A stretch of DNA of 64,000 nucleotides from Amphritea atlantica (GTDB lineage Bacteria > Pseudomonadota > Gammaproteobacteria > Pseudomonadales > Balneatricaceae). The stretch is from positions 2,657,001 to 2,721,000 of the forward strand of contig CP073344.1 in the NCBI GenBank assembly GCA_024397875.1, in the 5' to 3' direction. Both the position numbers and the translations under genes were made by a program. Position 1 is the first letter of the stretch, and every line of letters begins with the position of its first letter. Positions 43,041 through 52,424 of the stretch are shown here, piece after piece. Below the pieces are notes generated by a model that had not been told where the DNA came from, did no database searches, and worked only from the letters and a program-made list of their open reading frames with translations.

Positions 43041-43805
43041 TTACCACTTACAGCCAGGATGTGAACGGTGCACAATCTGCATCTCAGTGAGCATATGCCC
43101 CAGGTTTTCTGTGTGATAACCGATACGACCACCGCGTACCGCCCAGCTGTCTTCCGGCACCGTCAGCGTCGCTTCAGTGAGTATGTCACTGACCATCTTC
43201 AGCCAGCTATCACGCAGTTTGGCAACATCGACGCCGATACCGGCATCTGCCAGCAGCTGCTCAGTCTCGTCCATATCGAACAGTTCATGGGTGTAGCCCC
43301 ACAACTGATCCAGCGCTTTCTGTGTACGCTGATGGCTCTCTTCGGTGCCATCACCCAGACGCAGAACCCAGTCACGACTGCGGCGTAGATGATACTTAGT
43401 CTCTTTGATCGCCTTGGCGGCAATGGCAGACAGCGTTTCATCTTTTGACTGCAGCAATTCTGGCAGCATCAGGGTGTAGTAGACATCGGCAAACAGCTGA
43501 CGTACCTGCGAGTAGGCAAAATCACCCTTGGGCAGTTCCATCAGCAGCAGGTTGCGATATTCACGGTCGTTGCGCATGTAAGCAAAATCGTCTTCATCAC
43601 GGCCATCATCTGCCAGCTCAGCAGCATAGGCGTAGAACATGCGGGCCCGACCGATATAGTCCAGTGCGACGTTACCGTAGGCGATATCCTCTTCCAGAAA
43701 AGGCCCATAGCTAACCCACTCAGAGATGCGGTGTCCCAGTACTACAGAATCATCACCCAGCCGGGTTGCATATTCCTGTGTCGCTTGTTTAATCTGATCA
43801 CTCAT
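43041..43805 (-). CDS. paaC: Phenylacetyl-CoA epoxidase structural subunit PaaC
   Basis: The 254-residue ferritin-like subunit pairs with PaaA and is needed for a stable epoxidase. Recognisable patterns are LGHRISEWVSYGPFLEEDIAYGNVALDYIG, DDFAYMRNDREYRNLLLMELPKGDFAY and KEIKYHLRRS-like KETKYHLRRSRDWVLRLGDG. It follows paaB by 16 bases. Confidence 0.95.
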   Translation of the reverse strand: MSDQIKQATQEYATRLGDDSVVLGHRISEWVSYGPFLEEDIAYGNVALDYIGRARMFYAYAAELADDGRDEDDFAYMRNDREYRNLLLMELPKGDFAYSQVRQLFADVYYTLMLPELLQSKDETLSAIAAKAIKETKYHLRRSRDWVLRLGDGTEESHQRTQKALDQLWGYTHELFDMDETEQLLADAGIGVDVAKLRDSWLKMVSDILTEATLTVPEDSWAVRGGRIGYHTENLGHMLTEMQIVHRSHPGCKW

Positions 43806-43821
43806 ACTCGACTCTCCCCGA

Positions 43822-44115
43822 TCACATGTTATTTACTGGGTCAGGCAGAACGTAGTAAGTCGCATGACGGTAGGGTTTATCATCGCTCGGATCGTAGAAG
43901 CAATCGGCATCGTCTTCCTGAGACGCACAGATATCGCTGGATTTAACCACCCAGATGCTTACCCCTTCGCTGCGACGGGTGTAACAGTCGCGGGCATATT
44001 CCAGTGCCTGTTCATGGTCTTCCGCATGCAGGCTGCCCACGTGTTTATGATCCAGACCACGCTTGGAGCGCACAAACACTTCAAACAGTTCCAGTTTTTC
44101 AGTAATGGTTGTCAT
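43822..44115 (-). CDS. paaB: Phenylacetyl-CoA epoxidase subunit PaaB
   Basis: This 97-residue small subunit bridges PaaAC heterodimers. Family patterns are FEVFVRSKRGLDHKHVGSLHA, then YTRRSEGVSIWVVKSSDI and a C-terminal RHATYYVLPD. It lies 12 bases after paaA. Confidence 0.95.
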   Translation of the reverse strand: MTTITEKLELFEVFVRSKRGLDHKHVGSLHAEDHEQALEYARDCYTRRSEGVSIWVVKSSDICASQEDDADCFYDPSDDKPYRHATYYVLPDPVNNM

Positions 44116-44127
44116 CTCAGTTACCCC

Positions 44128-45072
44128 TTATGCCGCATGCTGTGCTTTTTTCGCACGTTTCTTTTCGTTATAGGCTGTTATCGCATCACGCACCCACTCA
44201 CCCTCATCATGAGCCGCAACATGGTGTTCAATACGCTGACGGTTACAGTGGCCGTTGCCGTTGATCACGCTCCAGAATTCATCCCAGTTCAGGTCGCTGC
44301 TATCGTAATGGCCGCGCTCATCGTTCCATGTGATGTTCTTATCCGGATGTTCAAGACCAAGAACCTCGATCTGTTTAACTGTCTGGTCGACAAACTTCTG
44401 CCGCAGATCATCGTTGGTTTCACGTTTGATCTTCCATTCCATCGACTTCTGCGAGTGGGCTGATTCAGAATCATGGGGACCAAACATCATCAGCGCCGGC
44501 CAGTAGAATCGATCCAGGGCATCCTGAGCCATCGCTTTCTGCCCCTCTGAACCTTTTGCCAGTGCCAGCATCGCTTCATAACCCTGACGCTGATGGAAGG
44601 ATTCCTCCTTACAGATACGGATCATGCCGCGAGAGTAAGGGCCATAAGAGGTGCGTTGCAGAGACACCTGGTTAACAATCGCCGCACCATCCACCAGCCA
44701 ACCGATCGCGCCAACATCCGCCCAGGTGAGGGTTGGATAGTTAAAGATAGAGGAGTACTTGGCAGCACCGCTTTGCAGCTGTTCAATCATCTCTGAACGG
44801 GAGATCCCGAGGGTTTCACAGGCGCTGTACAGATACAGCCCGTGGCCCGCTTCATCCTGAATTTTGGATAGCAGGATCGCCTTACGCCGCAGCGAAGGTG
44901 CGCGGGTCAGCCAGTTGCCCTCAGGCTGCATCCCAATCACTTCAGAATGAGCATGCTGGGAGATCTGCCGAATCAGGTTTTTACGATACGCATCCGGCAT
45001 CCAGTCTTTCGGCTCAATCTTCTCTTCAGCCGAAATTTTGCGCATGAAGTTTTGTTCTTGTGATGTTGTCAT
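44128..45072 (-). CDS. paaA: Phenylacetyl-CoA epoxidase catalytic subunit PaaA
   Basis: The 314-residue diiron oxygenase subunit adds one oxygen across the ring of phenylacetyl-CoA. Diiron ligands appear in [22 protein letters not shown] and [11 protein letters not shown]. The ATG at 45072 (MTTSQEQNF) has GGAG upstream; an in-frame extension lacks a site. It is the third gene of the operon, after paaK. Confidence 0.96.
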   Translation of the reverse strand: MTTSQEQNFMRKISAEEKIEPKDWMPDAYRKNLIRQISQHAHSEVIGMQPEGNWLTRAPSLRRKAILLSKIQDEAGHGLYLYSACETLGISRSEMIEQLQSGAAKYSSIFNYPTLTWADVGAIGWLVDGAAIVNQVSLQRTSYGPYSRGMIRICKEESFHQRQGYEAMLALAKGSEGQKAMAQDALDRFYWPALMMFGPHDSESAHSQKSMEWKIKRETNDDLRQKFVDQTVKQIEVLGLEHPDKNITWNDERGHYDSSDLNWDEFWSVINGNGHCNRQRIEHHVAAHDEGEWVRDAITAYNEKKRAKKAQHAA

Positions 45073-45158
45073 TTCAATCGTCTCCACTCGTTTTAAGAGC
45101 CTTAACACAACTCTTACGCGATGACTTTTTGTTGGCGATCCGGCAGCAGACCAGCCTG

Positions 45159-46469
45159 TTATTTTACTTTCGGACGGTTATCAAACACCCGCTTAGCCTT
45201 GCCTTCGGAACGGGGAATCGTTCCCGGAGGAAGAATCTCGATCTGCGTTGATATACCCACAACAGCCTTGATATGGTGCGCCAGCTCTTTAGCACTCTGT
45301 TCCTGGCGGGCACCAGCCGCTTCAGCGGTCAGCTCTACCTTAACCAGCACCGTATCGAGATTGCCCTGCTTAGCGACTACGATTTCATAGTGAGGTGCCA
45401 GGGCAGGAATCTTCAGAATCTGTTCTTCAATCTGAGTCGGGAATACGTTCACCCCCCGGATAATCATCATGTCATCGGAACGACCGGTGATCTTATCAAT
45501 GCGGCGCATCGGACGCGCCGTACCCGGCAGCAGACGGGTCAGATCACGGGTGCGATAACGGATAATCGGTAACGCTTCTTTGGTCAGCGAGGTAAAGACC
45601 AACTCACCGTATTCGCCATCCGGCAGCACTTCACCGGTATTCGGGTCGATAATTTCAGGGTAGAAATGATCTTCCCAGATGGTCGGACCATCTTTGGTTT
45701 CGATACATTCCATCGCGACACCCGGCCCCATCACTTCGGATAAGCCGTAGATATCCACCGCATCGATACCCAGACGGTTTTCGATATTTTTACGCATCTC
45801 ATCGGTCCAGGGCTCCGCACCAAAGATACCGCAGCGCAACGCCATCTTATGAGGATCCAGCCCCTGACGTTCGATCTCATCGATGATGTTCAACATGTAA
45901 GACGGGGTCACCATAATGATGTCGGGATCGAAGTCGTTCATCAGCTGAACCTGCTTCTCCGTCTGGCCACCGGACATCGGAATGACCGTACAACCCAGAC
46001 GCTCGGCACCGTAGTGCGCCCCCATACCGCCGGTAAACAGACCATACCCGTAAGAGATATGAACCTTGTCACCGGCATGGCCGCCGGCAGCCCGGATCGA
46101 GCGGGCTACTACATCGGCCCAGACATTAATATCATTCTGGGTGTAACCCACCACCGTTGGCTTACCGGTCGTACCAGACGAGGCATGTACCCGCACCACA
46201 TCGGTCATCGGTACCGCAAAGGAATTAAACGGATAGGCATCACGCAAATACGCTTTGGTGGTAAATGGAAAGCGCTGCAGATCATCCAGCTGTTTCAGCT
46301 CAAACGGATGCACTCCGTTTTCATCGCACAATTTTTTATACGCCGGTACATTGTTGTACGCATGAGCAATACTCCACTGCATACGCACTAGCTGCAGGGC
46401 GCGAAGCTCATCAATGCTGGCGGTTTCAATGGGATCAAGCGCCCGGCGGGGATGCTTATCATATTTCAT
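45159..46469 (-). CDS. paaK: Phenylacetate-CoA ligase PaaK
   Basis: The 436-residue ANL-superfamily ligase has the AMP-binding motif [17 protein letters not shown] near residue 92, [25 protein letters not shown] and the C-terminal hinge [18 protein letters not shown]. It activates phenylacetate to phenylacetyl-CoA, the substrate of PaaABCE. This is the step where phenylacetate made from phenethylamine would enter. It lies 106 bases after paaJ. Confidence 0.95.
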   Translation of the reverse strand: MKYDKHPRRALDPIETASIDELRALQLVRMQWSIAHAYNNVPAYKKLCDENGVHPFELKQLDDLQRFPFTTKAYLRDAYPFNSFAVPMTDVVRVHASSGTTGKPTVVGYTQNDINVWADVVARSIRAAGGHAGDKVHISYGYGLFTGGMGAHYGAERLGCTVIPMSGGQTEKQVQLMNDFDPDIIMVTPSYMLNIIDEIERQGLDPHKMALRCGIFGAEPWTDEMRKNIENRLGIDAVDIYGLSEVMGPGVAMECIETKDGPTIWEDHFYPEIIDPNTGEVLPDGEYGELVFTSLTKEALPIIRYRTRDLTRLLPGTARPMRRIDKITGRSDDMMIIRGVNVFPTQIEEQILKIPALAPHYEIVVAKQGNLDTVLVKVELTAEAAGARQEQSAKELAHHIKAVVGISTQIEILPPGTIPRSEGKAKRVFDNRPKVK

Positions 46470-46575
46470 AACTTTGCTCGTCCTGTCTTTTTATATTGCA
46501 GTATTCAGAACATTAACAATCAGCCCACCGGGGCAATCGCTCCCGGTGTGAAGCTGATCAACGTATCTCTCTGTT

Positions 46576-47784
46576 TTACACTCGCTCAATAATCAGCGCG
46601 ATCCCCTGCCCCACACCGATACACATGGTGCAGAGCGCATAGCGGCCGCCGGTGCGGTGCAGCTGGTACATCGCCGTGGTCACCAGACGAGCACCGCTGG
46701 CCCCCAGCGGATGTCCCAGTGATATCGCACCACCATTAGGATTTACATGGGCAGCATCATCGGCCAGCCCCAGGTCACGCATCACCGCAAGTCCCTGAGA
46801 AGCAAACGCTTCATTGAGTTCGATAACGTCCATCTGATCCAGCGTCAGTCCGGTTTTAGCCAGCACTTTTTTAGTTGCCGGTGACGGACCAAATCCCATA
46901 ATTCTGGGGGCCAGTCCCGCCGTCGCCATGCCAACCACGCGGGCTTTCGGTGTCAGGCCATACTGATCAGCGGCGGCTTTGGAAGCGATTAGCAACGCAC
47001 AGGCACCATCATTAACCCCGGACGCGTTGCCGGCAGTCACTGAGCCACCTTCACGGAACGGTGTTTTCAGTTTAGACAAATCTTCCAGCGTCGTTGACGC
47101 GCGAGGATGTTCATCCGTATCGATAACCAGCGGATCACCCTTACGTTGCGGAATCACAACCGGTACGATCTCCTGCTTAAACAGGCCTCCGGCCATCGCA
47201 GCAGCGGTTTTTTGCTGACTGCGCAGGGCAAACAGATCCTGATCTTCGCGGGAGATATTGAACTCTTCAGCCACGTTTTCTGCCGTTTCCGGCATACTGT
47301 CGACGCCGTATTCTGCCTGCATCTTTTTATTGATAAAGCGCCAGCCGATAGTGGTGTCGTAGAGGCCATTCGGTGTGCGGCTGAAAGCAGATTCCGCTTT
47401 ACCCATAACAAAGGGCGCACGGGACATCGATTCGCAGCCACCGGCAATCATCAGTTCTGTCTCGCCCGCTTTAATCGAGCGCGCCGCCATGCCAATCGCG
47501 TCCATACCGGAACCACACAACCGGTTGATCGTGGTTCCCGGAACATCAGTCGGCATACCAGCCAGCAGTGCCGACATCCGCGCGACGTTACGATTGTCTT
47601 CACCGGCCTGATTAGCATTACCGTAGATAATGTCATCTACCTGAGACCAGTCCACCTGTGGATTACGATCCATCAATGCCCGTATAGGCACCGCACCCAG
47701 ATCGTCAGCCCTGACAGCGGAAAGTCCGCCACCATAACGACCAAAAGGCGTTCTGATAGCATCGCAGATATAGGCATCGGTCAT
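46576..47784 (-). CDS. paaJ: 3-oxoadipyl-CoA/3-oxo-5,6-dehydrosuberyl-CoA thiolase PaaJ
   Basis: The 402-residue thiolase has the acylated cysteine in NRLCGSGMDAIGMAARS, the substrate histidine in NPNGGAISLGHPLGASGARL and the second cysteine in ALCTMCIGVGQG. The start MTDAYICDAIRTPFGRYGGGLS is typical of PaaJ/PcaF. It is the first gene of the paa operon and performs the terminal cleavage to acetyl-CoA and succinyl-CoA. Other paa steps (Z, G, F, H) are not in the window. Confidence 0.92.
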   Translation of the reverse strand: MTDAYICDAIRTPFGRYGGGLSAVRADDLGAVPIRALMDRNPQVDWSQVDDIIYGNANQAGEDNRNVARMSALLAGMPTDVPGTTINRLCGSGMDAIGMAARSIKAGETELMIAGGCESMSRAPFVMGKAESAFSRTPNGLYDTTIGWRFINKKMQAEYGVDSMPETAENVAEEFNISREDQDLFALRSQQKTAAAMAGGLFKQEIVPVVIPQRKGDPLVIDTDEHPRASTTLEDLSKLKTPFREGGSVTAGNASGVNDGACALLIASKAAADQYGLTPKARVVGMATAGLAPRIMGFGPSPATKKVLAKTGLTLDQMDVIELNEAFASQGLAVMRDLGLADDAAHVNPNGGAISLGHPLGASGARLVTTAMYQLHRTGGRYALCTMCIGVGQGIALIIERV

Positions 47785-48248
47785 GTCATTTCCTCATTCT
47801 TTTATTCTCAGAACTATTCACATCAGTGTCGTTCAGGACAAAACCTGTCATAGCGACAATGTCGGATAGTCTCGATCGAAGTTAATATTACACAATTAAG
47901 TACGATTGACAACTTTTATGTATCACTTTAAAGATAAATACATACAAGAATTAGAGAAATCAATGATCATCAGAAGAACAATAGCATTAAGTAATGAAAC
48001 CTAATTCTTAACATAGGTACTCCATGTGGTATCAATCCTGTATCGCTCATTAGAGTATAGGCAAACCGTCAGATAAATTACGTTTAATGATCAACACAGG
48101 ATATTCAGGATCTCCAGATCAGCAGCAGGACAAACGAAAAGCCTGAAAACTGCGGTATGCGTACTAGACTGGAAATAGATGCTTAAGGAATTAATTGTAA
48201 AATCAGGATCAGAATAAGTGTGAGGGCCCGATAGCGGGATATCAGCCA
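47785..48248. other. Divergent intergenic region, paaJ / cNMP-binding protein
   Basis: This 464-base AT-rich stretch must hold the paa operon promoter and that of the gene at 48249. I find no open reading frame worth calling and no convincing sigma-54 site or long palindrome. Confidence 0.5.
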
Positions 48249-48725
48249 GTGAACAGAATCAGTAGTCAGCAGCTATTAGAGCGTTACCAACTTAGCTCGT
48301 TTACCAATGCATCGGTCTTTGGTGCCCTGCCGCTGCCTGCGATCCACTGGCTTCTGGACAAAGGGGTTATCAGAGAGTTTAAAAAAGGAGAAGCGCTATT
48401 CGTCCCGGGCGAGTCCGGTAACAGCTTTCACGTTATTCTGGCAGGATCAATTGACTATTATAAATTTCACGACGGCCGCTTCGCCTACATCCGCACATTC
48501 AACTGCGGTGAGCAGATTGGCTTTGTCAGTATGATTGCGCTGCATGATCGTGTCGGGCGTGCTGACGCGCGCGAGAAAGTCATTACACTGGAGATAGATA
48601 GCGAGGTGTATCACGACTTTCATATCAGCCACCCGCTGGAGTTCGGTATTCTGATGATGAATCTCGCCCGGGAGATGGCCCGCACACTCAGAAGCACAAA
48701 CAATATTCTGGTCGAAAAAACCTGA
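48249..48725 (+). CDS. Cyclic-nucleotide-binding-domain protein without DNA-binding domain
   Basis: The 158-residue protein starts with GTG after a weak GGGATA site. Residues 40-130 match a Crp/Fnr-type cyclic-nucleotide-binding jelly roll (KKGEALFVPGESGNSFHVILAGSIDYYKF, CGEQIGFVSMIALHDRVGRADAREK). The C terminus (REMARTLRSTNNILVEKT) has the dimerisation-helix start but stops before any helix-turn-helix, so it is not a transcription factor by itself. It converges with the dipeptidase gene, 29 bases away. The partner and ligand are unknown. Confidence 0.82.
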   Translation: MNRISSQQLLERYQLSSFTNASVFGALPLPAIHWLLDKGVIREFKKGEALFVPGESGNSFHVILAGSIDYYKFHDGRFAYIRTFNCGEQIGFVSMIALHDRVGRADAREKVITLEIDSEVYHDFHISHPLEFGILMMNLAREMARTLRSTNNILVEKT

Positions 48726-48754
48726 ACCCTGAAGCCGATCAGATACCACGCGTA

Positions 48755-49432
48755 TCACTGATGATTGATACCACCATAAACCGCATGACCATGACCGCTA
48801 AGATAAGCCCAGAACCGATCGCCATAAGAGAAGTGCCACCACTCCTGGAGGTAGTTAACAAAGCCCGCCCGACTCATCACCTCCCCCAGCAGGTGACGAT
48901 TTTTCATTGCCGTATCGCTGATATTCGGTGCCTGTGTCAGACACAGATCCGGATCCGTTTCAGTCCAGCGGTAAATATCCATACCAAAATCCAGCATTGT
49001 GCCACTGTCATCGACCAGAAACAGATCCACTGCTGCGCCGGTATTATGGGGAGGAATATTCAGGGTGCCATCCGGATAGGCTACCGCTGAAACCATTCGG
49101 GTTGCTTGATCAAAAAGCTCCGATCCGGAAATACCAGGCTGACGGCTTTGCACCCGTTCAAGTTCATCATTAAAAAGCATTTTCTGTACATGAAGGCTTC
49201 TATAACCCTCATACAATCGCAGAAAGATACCCGGGGGCAGCAGCGACTGAGCATGAAGCAGGCGTTTGTAGATTCCCTGCCGGACAAAGGTATAGTCTCC
49301 CAGAGTCTCGGGACATTCTGGTGGAGGACCATATTGCAGCCCCCCCAGCAACTTTATATCGACAAGTGGCTCACCACATTCATGAACAGGCACGGCCAGC
49401 ACGTGTGAAGAGGATGGTGTCAGCTGATGCAT
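48755..49432 (-). CDS. D-alanyl-D-alanine dipeptidase (VanX/DdpX family)
   Basis: The 225-residue zinc peptidase contains RLYEGYRSLHVQKML, the metal-binding PPHNTGAAVDLFLVD (His and Asp) and the C-terminal EWWHFSYGDRFWAY with the third ligand and the catalytic Glu. No signal peptide is seen, so it acts in the cytoplasm like DdpX, probably recycling D-Ala-D-Ala from peptidoglycan. It stands alone, with no van-type neighbours. Confidence 0.9.
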   Translation of the reverse strand: MHQLTPSSSHVLAVPVHECGEPLVDIKLLGGLQYGPPPECPETLGDYTFVRQGIYKRLLHAQSLLPPGIFLRLYEGYRSLHVQKMLFNDELERVQSRQPGISGSELFDQATRMVSAVAYPDGTLNIPPHNTGAAVDLFLVDDSGTMLDFGMDIYRWTETDPDLCLTQAPNISDTAMKNRHLLGEVMSRAGFVNYLQEWWHFSYGDRFWAYLSGHGHAVYGGINHQ

Positions 49433-49564
49433 CAGTCTCTCCGGTTATACGACTCATGTGACTAAGCTTCTTTTCTAACAGAAACTCATCTCTAGAGTAT
49501 ATCGGCTATAACGGAGAAATGTGCAGCCAGAAAGGCTGCACATGGCTAAAGTGTCAGATACCAT

Positions 49565-49777
49565 TCAGTCTGCTGCAAGCGGTGTTATATTGACAGCATG
49601 TATGCCCACATCTTTGGGCGCAGCCTCAAAACGGACAGACTGTCCGGTCTTCAGACTTTTATAACCTTCGGTAATAATGGCCGAATAGTGGACAAACAGA
49701 TCCTCGTCGAAGTCAGGAGAGACAATAAAGCCAAACCCCTTCGCATTGTTAAACCACTTAACTGTTCCCGTATGCAT
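49565..49777 (-). CDS. cspD: Cold-shock-domain protein, CspD-like
   Basis: The 70-residue single-domain nucleic-acid-binding protein has TGTVKWFNNAKGFGFIV (RNP1) and DLFVHYSAI (RNP2). The pairing HYSAI...GYKSLKTGQSVRFEA is nearer to CspD than to CspA. A perfect hairpin, GTGCAGCC-N5-GGCTGCAC at 49521-49541, lies 24 bases after the stop and may end the transcript. Confidence 0.92.
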   Translation of the reverse strand: MHTGTVKWFNNAKGFGFIVSPDFDEDLFVHYSAIITEGYKSLKTGQSVRFEAAPKDVGIHAVNITPLAAD

Positions 49778-49940
49778 TGAGCGCTCCTTTATTTTAATCA
49801 GTAACTGCTAGTCGTCAGAGTATTCAACGTCTATATCGATCCACGCTACTCTCAGGCTATTTTGAGAAATCAGAGCAAACGGGTATATAAGAAAAAATCC
49901 TATTATCGATAAACAATCGATAGAAACAGGGATTCAGATC

Positions 49941-49966
49941 AAAAAAAAGCAGGCTAAGCCTGCTTT
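49941..49966 (-). terminator. Intrinsic terminator after small charged protein gene
   Basis: AAAGCAGGC-TAA-GCCTGCTTT is a perfect 9-base stem with eight T residues on the minus strand, 8 bases past the stop of the gene at 49975. Confidence 0.85.
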
Positions 49967-49974
49967 ATTTCGGA

Positions 49975-50247
49975 TTATGCCCGGTCCTGCCGGTCCATAT
50001 CACCGTAGATATCTCGTTTCAGCCGTTGTCTTTCAAGGCGATCTTCGATATCTCTGCGACGACTATGGGATTTACGACCCAGCTCTTCAGGCAGTTCATC
50101 ATCTGCCTCATCCCAAACATCGTCAGCGTTATAATCTATTGCTCGGATCGGGCGTGCACGTCGTTTGCTGCCTTTATAACTATCATACTCGTCATCCCAG
50201 TCTTCCTGGTCATCTGAATAGTTACTGATACGATTCCTGTTACTCAT
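49975..50247 (-). CDS. Small highly charged protein (possibly PA3496-like)
   Basis: The 90-residue product is counted from the ATG at 50247 (MSNRNRISNYSDD). It has an acidic N-terminal half (DDQEDWDDEYDSY, YNADDVWDEADDELPEEL) and a basic C-terminal helix (RRDIEDRLERQRLKRDI). The C-terminal pattern resembles a family of small proteobacterial proteins named after PA3496, a putative envelope-integrity protein, but I am unsure. There are no cysteines and no membrane segment. It has its own terminator. Confidence 0.7.
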   Translation of the reverse strand: MSNRNRISNYSDDQEDWDDEYDSYKGSKRRARPIRAIDYNADDVWDEADDELPEELGRKSHSRRRDIEDRLERQRLKRDIYGDMDRQDRA

Positions 50248-50500
50248 AATACTTCTCTTTAATACCTCAAGGGCTTTTATAATGCTGCGCACAGTCAGTA
50301 CGACTTATCTGATCAGGTACCTGAAACCGGTAAAGATTTTCAGATCGCCTGATCATAAAAATAACTGATCGGTTTTTAACATACTGTTTAAAGTACAATT
50401 GGATTATTATCAGAGATTCAAACCCTGTAAAATGATGCTTTTTTATTATTTCGATCAAAAATACTAATCAAACTTATCTGCTGAGTTCTCGTTTGACACT

Positions 50501-51367
50501 ATGGAAATAGGACTACTACGCACATTCCTGGAAGTGAGTCGCACCCGCCATTTTGGTAAGGCCGCTCAGAACCTCTACCTGACCCAGTCAGCGGTGAGTT
50601 TTCGGGTCAAACATCTGGAAGACCTGATCGGCGTTCCTCTGTTCACCCGGCAGCGCAACAACATTCTGCTAACATCAGCAGGAGAGCGACTGATACCCCA
50701 TGCGGAAAGCATCATTAAAAACTGGCAACTGGCACTACAGGATGTCGCCATCTCTGAGGAACAGGATCTGCAACTGGTACTGGGAGGGATCTCAAACCTG
50801 TGGGGGACCTTTCTGCAATCCACACTGCCAAAACTGACCGACAGTTTTCCCAGTATGGTTATTCGCACCGAGATCAGTAACCATCTGGAACTGACCCGGT
50901 CACTGCTGTCAGGCACGCTGGATCTGGCCATCGTACTCGACCCACCCAACCTTAACGAACTCGGACACCGGCAGATTGGCCAGATAGAACTGGCACTGGT
51001 CAGCAGTTATGCCGACCTCAAGTCCGACCAGGTACAAAGCAATGATTTTGTCTATGTTGACTGGGGAATGGCGTTCAATCTGAGAAGCAATAAGCTGTTT
51101 AAAAAGCCGCTGACCCCCATTCTGCATACCGAGCAGAGCCAGATCGCGCTGGAGTTTGTCCTCAGCCATGGCGGCTCAGCGTTTCTGCCGCTGGTGTTAG
51201 TCGGACCATATCTGGAATCAGGTCAGCTCCACCGGGTGAACAACATCAAGCCGGTAAAGCGTTCAGTCTTTGCGGTATATGTAAAAGACTCGGAACGTCA
51301 TCCGCAGCTGAAACCGATTATCGACAAGTTGTGCGAATATGAGCTCAGACCGGAAATGCGGCTCTGA
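50501..51367 (+). CDS. LysR-family regulator, HdfR-like
   Basis: The 288-residue LysR protein has an N-terminal helix-turn-helix (LLRTFLEVSRTRHFGKAAQNLYLTQSAVSF..., split as seen in HdfR) and a periplasmic-binding-protein-like effector domain from about residue 90. The first 60 residues strongly resemble E. coli HdfR, a repressor of flagellar and other genes. No obvious target is adjacent. It is divergent from the small charged protein gene. Confidence 0.87.
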   Translation: MEIGLLRTFLEVSRTRHFGKAAQNLYLTQSAVSFRVKHLEDLIGVPLFTRQRNNILLTSAGERLIPHAESIIKNWQLALQDVAISEEQDLQLVLGGISNLWGTFLQSTLPKLTDSFPSMVIRTEISNHLELTRSLLSGTLDLAIVLDPPNLNELGHRQIGQIELALVSSYADLKSDQVQSNDFVYVDWGMAFNLRSNKLFKKPLTPILHTEQSQIALEFVLSHGGSAFLPLVLVGPYLESGQLHRVNNIKPVKRSVFAVYVKDSERHPQLKPIIDKLCEYELRPEMRL

Positions 51368-51430
51368 TGGTTGAAAGGGTTAAGCCAGACACTCCGGACC
51401 TGATCCTCAGACCCGGAATCAAACAGCTGA

Positions 51431-51667
51431 TCAGTTATCCAGCAGAATAGAAAGCGCTTCTTTAATCTCAGGCTGCATCACCTGAGTATTGTCCTGCAGT
51501 TCAGTCACCGTCACGGCAAACTGCGTGCGGATCACATCGTTCTGATCGACCAGCCAGGCAAGTGCCGCCTGACTACATTGTTGGGGTGTCCATGTTTGCT
51601 TCAGTGGAACACCTGACCCCTTGAGAAAAGCAAAAAAATCATCCTGATCCTTCAATACAGAAATCAT
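51431..51667 (-). CDS. Hypothetical protein, 78 residues
   Basis: The best start is the ATG at 51667 (MISVLKDQDDFF), with AGGAG and AGGTG upstream; a longer in-frame reading adds an unlikely hydrophobic stretch without a ribosome site. The sequence is soluble and mostly helical (TPQQCSQAALAWLVDQNDVIRTQFAVTVTELQDN). I do not recognise the family. It converges with the HdfR-like gene. Confidence 0.55.
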   Translation of the reverse strand: MISVLKDQDDFFAFLKGSGVPLKQTWTPQQCSQAALAWLVDQNDVIRTQFAVTVTELQDNTQVMQPEIKEALSILLDN

Positions 51668-52424
51668 ATACACCTGCTCCTGCAAAAACTCCGGTTGCCT
51701 TATTATTATAGAGCCCCTCAGCAGTATCCATGTGAGAGACAAAAGCCAGCACCTGGCCAGCCAATAGTTAGACCTTAGTTGTATACCATCATTATCCATT
51801 GTTCAACCGTTTTATCGGAACAGCCTGACAATCAATATAGTTTTCCCCGCACATCATTTAACCGCAACTGATGCAGCCTTCAGTCAAAGAAACACTTATC
51901 GTATAAACAGGAGAGTAGTATCCGGCTTCGGACTGATCGGGAGCATTCCCCGTTTGGCAGCTGCCCGGTCATTGCAGATCAACGGGTATTCTATGATCAG
52001 GACGACATTCTTAGCCTGACGACTCTATTGGCCGTATTGGCATAGGCGTCGGTCAGATTGACCCAACCAATCTCAACGCCCGCAGTATCGGGGAGATACC
52101 AGGCCCCGGGATGGGAAAAGGATGACTGGACGCAGGTCAGCTACAGCTCCTGCACTTCTAACACCCGTTCAGATACAGGCTCGGACGCAGCTGGCTTCGA
52201 TCATACGCGCCAACTGCATGCTAATCATGCGGCCGTCACTGACGATCCGCCCTGATGTCAGCTTGAGATAGCCCCCGGCGATTGCCAGGGGCTCCCCCAA
52301 AGATATCTGAACCGCTTATCTGCACAGTAGATCAGCGAGGTGTCAGGCTTCTGCCAGGAACGATACCGACTAGCATCAGCCTCAGGCGCGATATAGTTCA
52401 ATTACCGCTAACACGTTAAAACAC
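51668..52424. other. Long non-coding stretch
   Basis: Over 750 bases without a convincing gene. A 65-codon plus-strand reading at 52058-52255 starts with TTG and looks random. On the minus strand around 52020-52100 a short protein-like run (DTAGVEIGWVNLTDAYANT) is seen but quickly meets stops, which could be a decayed gene. An imperfect AGCCCC/GGGGCT hairpin lies at 52270-52293. Confidence 0.4.

Noticed and set aside
52058..52255. 65-codon plus-strand open reading frame
   Set aside because: TTG start, no ribosome site, and a Ser/Thr/Asp-rich random-looking product.
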